Made by a program: the position numbers and the translations under genes | In this document: positions 18,521 to 24,124 of the stretch, piece by piece | Layout of the letters: every line of letters starts with the position of its first letter | Numbering within the stretch: the first letter of the stretch is position 1 | The notes under the pieces: generated by a model | Database searches by the model: none | What the model was told of the DNA's origin: nothing | The model's input: only the letters and a program-made list of their open reading frames with translations | DNA from: Tieghemiomyces parasiticus | Taxonomy: Eukaryota; Kickxellomycota; Dimargaritomycetes; Dimargaritales; Dimargaritaceae | DNA length: 24,124 bases | Direction: 5' to 3' | NCBI GenBank assembly: GCA_027575765.1 | Contig: JANBPT010000751.1 | Coordinates: forward strand, 1 to 24,124

Positions 18521-20349
18521 GCCAAAAGTGTTAACAACTGCCAATCCCCTTTAGGGGGAAAGGCTGGTCTGGGTTTAAGGTTACGTGTGGTGTGTAGGGG
18601 GATGTAGATCCTTCCCCCGCACCCAAGTATAAGAAGTGAACCTGCACGGGTAAGCAAGGGATTGCCAGTTAGTTTTGAATATTTAGTATATTATATTGGT
18701 TATTTTCCTTTATTTATTTCCACTAGTTGGGACACCATTGTGGTCCCATACTATTTACTTTACAAGAAACAGTTAATAAACATGTTTGACCCCATTTAGC
18801 CGTTGGACCCAGACCATTGTTGCATACGGTCCAACTGAAGTACCTCTGCCTAGGGCCTAGTACCACATGAAAGTTTGGGCGCAATTAATTATACTTTAAT
18901 AGTTTAATTGGCCTTAATGACCTAAAATTTCAAACAATAATAACTCAATAACTATGTAATACACATGGTTGCAAATTATATGGCGTTTACCAGTGCTTCA
19001 AGGGCTATCAAATGGTGCTGGTCTTGCTCAAAAAGGAGCGGACCGGATTTCCAAGGTTCTCTTGTAAGTAGCCACCAGATCAGGACTAGAGACACAAGAA
19101 GACAAGTGCTCTAAAATGATAAGAGGCAGTGGCGCTTAAGAATGGAGGCAATACTGTGGTGCCCTAAACTACTGATACAATCAGTTGTTGTACTTACATC
19201 TTGCTTTCTTTACCTAAGCTTCTTTATTAATCTCTTTAGCCTTCTGTTGTTCATTCTGTGGTGATTGGGAACCACCACATTAGATTTTCCTAAGGTAAAG
19301 TCCAAGTCTACTATTTCAGAACCATAAATTCTGTGATAGTAGAATAGCCTTTTGGGTATAGTATTAGACTTGGGCCTAATATCAGCACACACACCATGCA
19401 GAAATGACTGCAACCACCCTATTGATGGCAGTTGGCCAAACCAAGTGACTCACAAACTCATTAGTAACTCACTACCAGGACCCAATCTTGTGCACATCTC
19501 CCGGCTATATAAGCCAAATGAACCCTACTATTTTCATTCTCTATCTTATCTTTACATCTAACCTGGTGACTCTTCTAATAAACTACTCTCTGGGGTCCTA
19601 GATTACCATGGTCATCCTAGCGGTATATAATAAAAACTGCATTGATAATTTCGTGCTTGCCTATCTGCAAGATGGGTGTGGTGTCCCTTTGGATAATTGA
19701 TGCCGTTTAGGATAGAGAGGACTTTGGCTAATTATCTGCGCCGTCATTGGTGTTTGAAACACCCCTAAGTCGTACACCTTTGCGTGGCTTTTTTGATTGT
19801 GGTGATGGTGAATTCCATATTACTCGCCTTGCCTGATATACATTCCCTAATAGATAATCCTAGTGTGGTTTATAGGCACCACAATGCTGTATGTCTAGTA
19901 TTTTGGATAAAAATGGGAGAGAATAGAGTGCCAGATGAAGGGTTGTGAATGGATTATGAAAAAACATGGGTAAGGTGGATGACTATGGCTTCAGCCTTGT
20001 TAAAAGAACGGAATAAAGTGGAAAGAGGAGAGGGAATATGTAAGTTTTGGATCAACCCCTCTCCCAAGTCCTTTCCTACACTCTTAGATTCGTTGGTGCT
20101 GGTATCCACCAAAAAGGGGTCCCATTGACAGGACTTAAGCCGGAAACCTTGGAGGGCGTCTCCCCTTGGTCACATGATCCTTGGTGAGACTTACTCAAGA
20201 GAAACCATCATCTACTTCTACTCAACTGTGCCACTATTGGTTGAAATAAAGACCCCAATGTGGTGGGCGTAAACATACTAAATAGAAATAAACAAGTGGC
20301 AAAGCTCAGACTGGGGGTGTAGATGATTTGATTGATGACTGTTGCTTTA
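18521..20349. other. AT-rich, transposon-remnant-like intergenic region
   Basis: No ORF over about 70 codons is found, and no retrotransposon protein motif is recognised. Hairpins include TGGGAC/GTCCCA (18728-18748) and GTTGGACC/GGTCCAAC (18802-18835). A TATATAAG at 19506 is followed 70 bases later by AATAAA at 19577, an arrangement seen in LTRs and in compact promoters. The composition is distinctly more AT-rich than the gene-bearing parts of the window. Confidence 0.5.
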
Positions 20350-20735
20350 TTCAATAGTGATCGTTAGGTCTTTTATACTGGAACAATGACCAGCATCGTT
20401 CATCGTACCTATTTAGCCTAGGCTAGGAAAGCTAGAACGACAGGTTGCGGCGGGGCCAGGCATCGGCAGGAAATGGAGAGGCGGCTAGCTAGCCGCCAGA
20501 TCAGGAATAGATAATGATAAGACCCTAAAAGAATAGAAGGCGGCACCTGGCTTGGACAATGAAGGTGATGGACCGGTGGGACCACCGTGGGGATAAGATA
20601 GATCTTCGACTAATCAGCTATTGTAAGGCGCAGCCACCAAGACTGGGTGGCACCATCTGGGACGGCAAAGGCCGCCGGCTGGCCTCCCTTGGGATACGGA
20701 ATAGGGGGGCGGGGCTTTGAGCTACAACAGGTTGG
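20350..20735 (+). repeat. Dispersed repeat, copy B
   Basis: The direct-orientation partner of about 80-455, some 20 kb away. It contains the same exact 28-base block (20523-20550), the TCTTTTATACT motif (about 20369-20380) and the GGCACCA/GGGATACGGA block (about 20648-20700). At the place where copy A has a hairpin it has the perfect 18-base palindrome GGCGGCTAGCTAGCCGCC (20480-20497). A further hairpin, CGGTGG-GA-CCACCG (about 20574-20587), is absent from copy A. The edges are approximate. Confidence 0.8.
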
Positions 20736-21087
20736 AAGACAACAGAACGAGCAAGGAAAGAGGAATGAGGGCAAGGGGAACATCAGATGCTACAAATACC
20801 AAATGCTGAAGAAAGTAGTGTGTATGATGGCGACGGGGCATTGACTGGCCGAGGCCCTTGGTTGATAAGTCTATGGTATGGTCGACGTCTCCAGCGGGTG
20901 CATGGATGCCATGGGTTACAGGCGACCGGTTGCCCAGTGGTGCGTCATTTTGAAGGGGGGGGCGCCCAATCGGCATGGCGTACATACGTGCTGGGGAGGG
21001 TTGCAAGGTTGAGGGATGAGTAATTCCTGGGCACCACAGGTACGTATTCGAGTTCGCCAGGTATAGAGCGCCCTAGGGCTGGCTCCT
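20736..21087. other. Intergenic region 3' of the small secreted protein gene
   Basis: No credible gene lies here. It would contain the 3' untranslated region of the minus-strand gene ending at 21088. No AATAAA on that strand was found nearby. Confidence 0.5.
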
Positions 21088-21393
21088 TTAAACGTTCTGC
21101 TCAGCGGGCGAATTGTTCTTATCATGCACCACTTTAGCTGCGACAGCAGCAGTACCAGCAGCGCTGGCACCCATAAGCAGCTTCTCACTTGGGGACGACT
21201 TGACAAAAAATGACTTGAGTTTTTTCGGAATTGCAGTAGCAACCTTTACGAGCGCTTTGCCGAAAGGCTGAGGCTGGCGTTTCTGCATTGGTGCATGCAG
21301 GACCACAGGGTTGCCGAGGGGTGGAGTAGGAACGGCGGCGGCTTGGGCCACCACCAGGGTAAGAGTGACGACGATAACACTGATAATGCGCAT
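21088..21393 (-). CDS. Small secreted protein with Kex2-like site (101 aa)
   Basis: I chose the ATG at 21393 (taccATGcg), where the reading frame begins with MRIISVIVVTLTLVVAQAAA, a clear signal peptide with a short basic start, a hydrophobic core and an AAA end. An upstream in-frame start at 21435 would bury it. A short Pro-rich pro-segment ends in QKR, a dibasic Kex2-type site after residue 38, leaving a mature N-terminus QPQPFGK that could form pyroglutamate. The mature part (about 63 residues) has a basic, amphipathic stretch, KALVKVATAIPKKLKSFFVK, then an Ala/Gly-rich small-residue segment (LLMGASAAGTAAVAAKVV) and a charged tail. It has no cysteines, unlike many fungal effectors. Secretion and Kex2 processing are inferred; the function (peptide, effector, antimicrobial or wall protein) is unknown. 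A TATA box lies upstream. Confidence 0.75.
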   Translation of the reverse strand: MRIISVIVVTLTLVVAQAAAVPTPPLGNPVVLHAPMQKRQPQPFGKALVKVATAIPKKLKSFFVKSSPSEKLLMGASAAGTAAVAAKVVHDKNNSPAEQNV

Positions 21394-22000
21394 GGTAGAA
21401 GGCCGAGAGCAATGAACGGGGCCGGACGGGGACAAATAAAATCGGCGGAATACGCGTTGCAGGTTTAGGCGATTGAAAGCAGTAATAGCTAACCGAAGGG
21501 CGGGAGGCGGGAGCTGAAGACGAATGGAGGATAATTGTTAGAGGCAGCGACCCCAAAGGTTTATATAAGCGGCCGACTTCCTCAAACTATGCCGGCCCTT
21601 ATACCTTGACACCGACGCCATTAAACTTTCTCTTGGACGGATGCAGTGCCTGGTACCTTGGCCAAGGGGAGCAGATGGACGAGCTCCCTTTTTTTAGCCT
21701 GCCAAGCCAACGCGGATGAAATCGAGCTTACTGGCCCTCCAAAACCCTTGGCCCGAATCCCACCGTAACCCTATGTTACTGCTGGCACGACGTTGTTCTT
21801 TAGGTTTATTTGGTCTATAATATGAGTAGACCAACAAGCTGATTGGCTGGGTGTGGCCAAAAGAGAAGGGAAGAATAAAATATACGAAGTGATGAAAACC
21901 AAGAGGAGAGCAAGGGCGATCCGCAAGGCCAACTGGCCCTACATTGAAAGATTATCGCTGGTCAATAAAGACGGGCTACGCCATAAAGGGGGGACATCGT
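21394..22000. other. Promoter and upstream flank of the secreted protein gene
   Basis: This includes the TATA element at 21560 and the inferred leader (about 135 bases). A perfect hairpin, TGGTCTA/TAGACCA with a 9-base loop, lies at 21811-21833. No other gene is seen. Confidence 0.5.
21560..21567 (-). promoter_or_regulatory. TATA box of the secreted protein gene
   Basis: On the minus strand this reads TATATAAA, 167 bases upstream of the ATG at 21393. It is the strongest core promoter candidate for this gene. Confidence 0.6.
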
Positions 22001-23889
22001 CCCACTATCCTTTATCCGTAGTCTAGGATCTCTCCCTTCCTCGACATGAGCCGCAGCGAGCGGCTGCCTTGCCGTGTACCACGCACCTGCGGCCTCACCC
22101 ACCCAGATCCTGGCCTAGTCTGGGGCACCACCCGCCCGTGTTTTGCTGCTTGACCAAGGTCATGTCCTATCCTTTGTCCACCATTTGACCACTAACCGTC
22201 GTCTCTCCGTTGCTGCTTTGCGAATGTACATTGGCGGTATCATTCCTCACCCGCATGCTGTGTATAGTTCACAACTGCGTTTACAGTCCCTCTCTCTTCT
22301 TCTCTCCACTATGCTTAGCAGCGAAAAATAAAATAACGGGAGACGTCCAGCCTAGGGAGTACATCCGCCAACTGGTTCATTGTGGCCCAGAGCCCGGTGC
22401 AGCCATGGGGAGCTGTCAATGATAAGAGAGAAAATAGGGTTGGCCATTTTCCAACTAACCGGCCCGTCTCTCGTACTGCGCCTCCAGTGGTGCCGAGTGG
22501 CGCGGATGCAGCAGCAACGGGCCTACTTTGCGATCAAGCCCGCAGATGGACAACGACTCGGGGGCTCCACCAACCACTACACAACGTGTAGGTTGGAGTC
22601 CATGCCCCAGACCTGGGCAAAGGCATGCGGAAGACTGGACTATTACCCTCCGCGGCACTACCACTATAATGCGCCGCCATACCGTGTAGCAACCGCCCTT
22701 TCCTACCTTGTCGGCTCCTGATTGAAGCTTCTTCCAGCCCTCCCTCAAAAAAAAGCCCTGACCTAGCCCCCTGCGACTTTTGACTATACAGGTAAATCAA
22801 CTCATAGCTGCGCGGTAAGAGGTCCACCAGGTTGGAGGCGCTTGGCAATCGGAGCTTACTAGGTTCCAGCCAAGTGACTGTCAAGCTTGCTTTAGCAGCA
22901 GGCTGTAAAACACTCGTCAAACGGTACATGATGATGAGGGGTTTTTGTAAATGAATGCCCCTAGATTCGAGGAGGGTGTTGCTCTCTAGAGCATCTACAC
23001 TAACCCCATCGACTTTGTCATTTAAGTTGCCAAGCCTGAACTCCACGGCAGCACCACTTACTACCTGAATAACCCCTATTCCGCTTGTTTAGGCTGATAT
23101 GAGTGCCTGCCTTTACCCCCCCCAAGCACCACTTCCCTGTTTCCGACCTTGCCAGGCCTCTGCCCCTCCTTTGGTTTGCCCTCAGGTCACGCTGCGTGCG
23201 ATAGCTATTGTTTAACCCGGCCCATTATTTGCAAAGTGCTGGCCTAGTGGCTGGGTAATCCCCGGGCATGGACCCAATACCCTTTAGTCATCAGCCCGTT
23301 TATTACGGGGAGCCAGAAACGGCCCACCAACAGAGGCAGTTCTCCCTCCGGGCACTCTTTGAGACCGCCGGTACCGCACCATGCACAATAGACCGTCCAA
23401 CCGTGAAGGTTATATAGGACACGCTTTGCTGCACCTCAGCTGAGGTGAGTCGGTAGAACTGGGAATCTGGCGACAGGCAGGGTGGGTGGCCTTGGTTCAT
23501 GACAATGGCGACCCCCTCTTCAATTGGCCACGCATGGGAAGCGGTGGGCTGGCATGGGCCCTGCTGACGTCAAACACCACAATAAACTTCACGAGGGAAG
23601 CACGGCCTCCCGACTGTCGCCATCACCTGCCACCACAGTGGTGGAAGCATACCATCAAGTAAAGCCCCCCTGAACTGGTCCCCTACCTGGACCACTTTTA
23701 TTTATTGACTGGGGGATTCGCCTGTGTCGCAGTTGGCCCTCGAACTTTCCAATCTGCCCCTCTCCCTCGCACAGCCGTAGTGTTTTGCTGCTAAAAACTC
23801 CAACTTCCCCCGTACTTGCCAGCTCTTTTTCGCCTAACCATCGTCGACCCTTCCACCATCCATAGTGCCCCCTGCCACAGATTACGCCC
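22001..23889. other. Gene-poor intergenic region with palindromes
   Basis: No ORF is convincing; a GTG-started frame at 22534-23046 (-) is discussed under rejected items. Perfect palindromic structures occur at 23432-23447 (CACCTCAGCTGAGGTG) and 23630-23644 (CCACCAC-A-GTGGTGG). A TATATAG lies at about 23411. The last few hundred bases should include the promoter of the gene at 23890. Confidence 0.5.
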
Positions 23890-24124
23890 ATGGCCGGCTT
23901 CCCCCAGATTATCCGTCAGCGTCCGCGACCCAGCGACGCTTCCACCCCCCAGGCTGGGTCGTGGGCAGACAATCCGGCTGCACGCAATGCACCACGTGAC
24001 CCGACGGCACTGCCCGCCGACGGAGAGGGAGACCAACACGCCACCCCGTCCCACCTGGATACGCTCAGACCCGTGGTTCCCCTGGGCGATGGTCGCCACA
24101 CGCCCCAGAATGTGGCCCTGGCTG
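23890..24124 (+). CDS. 5' end of a gene running off the right edge, unrecognised
   Basis: An ATG in good context (cccATGg) opens a frame that stays open for 78 codons to the end of the window, so the gene is partial at its 3' end. The N-terminus (MAGFPQIIRQRPRPSDASTP) is basic, then Pro/Ala/Asp-rich and probably disordered, with no signal peptide or domain yet visible. Third positions are strongly C/G-rich, as in DUG2 and the RING gene, which is the main evidence that it is coding. Minus-strand frames over the same bases are likely shadows. The function cannot be told from this fragment. Confidence 0.6.
   Translation, partial: MAGFPQIIRQRPRPSDASTPQAGSWADNPAARNAPRDPTALPADGEGDQHATPSHLDTLRPVVPLGDGRHTPQNVALA

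Noticed and set aside
22534..23046. 170-codon minus-strand frame whose middle looks protein-like; considered as a decayed retropepsin/transposon fragment
   Set aside because: It starts at GTG, a stop lies shortly upstream, and the Asp-Ser/Thr-Gly motif needed for a retropepsin is absent. The resemblance is too weak to report.

Overview
The window reads as nuclear DNA of a fungus. The clearest gene is a full-length WD40 propeller fused to an M20 peptidase, the fungal DUG2 architecture. It lies with a secreted S8 subtilase that has an I9 propeptide, a PA insert and an Fn3-like tail, a eukaryotic tRNA-Asp(GUC), TATA boxes and AATAAA signals. The recognisable genes are intronless and favour C or G at third codon positions, while the intergenic DNA is long and poor in ORFs. 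I suspect an early-diverging, intron-poor lineage (Zoopagomycota or Mucoromycota type), but that is inference.

Layout. 1-2499: left edge with copy A of a ~380-bp dispersed repeat (about 80-455), then gene-free DNA. 2500-5228 (+): secreted subtilisin-like protease broken by an in-frame TAG and by a frameshift at the catalytic serine. 5544-8264 (-): DUG2-type glutathione-degradation subunit, convergent with the protease. 8265-9087: promoter-like segment with clustered CCAAT motifs and a TATA box. 9088-9285 (+): weakly supported small ORF. 9614-9820 (+): 68-aa stand-alone RING protein. 10233-11360 (-): unrecognised 375-aa protein with a helical centre. 11361-16651: 5.3 kb with no credible gene, holding a G4 motif, a cluster of TGTACA palindromes and hairpins. 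16652-16723 (-): tRNA-Asp. 17024 to about 18520: tandem array of a ~483-bp unit carrying a TATA box, hairpins and an intron-like GT...AG interval. 18521-20349: AT-rich, transposon-remnant-like DNA. About 20350-20735: copy B of the dispersed repeat. 21088-21393 (-): small secreted protein with a Kex2-like site. 23890 to the right edge (+): 5' end of another gene.

How it fits together: the genes do not form a pathway or cluster. They look like ordinary, independently promoted housekeeping and secreted-protein genes separated by repeat-rich DNA. The points most worth following are the ~483-bp promoter-bearing array upstream of the tRNA gene, the paired dispersed repeats about 20 kb apart whose hairpin is kept in position but not in sequence, the Kex2-processed secreted protein, the miniature TOPORS-like RING protein, and the double lesion in the subtilase. 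I saw no CRISPR array, rRNA, phage or bacterial mobile element.
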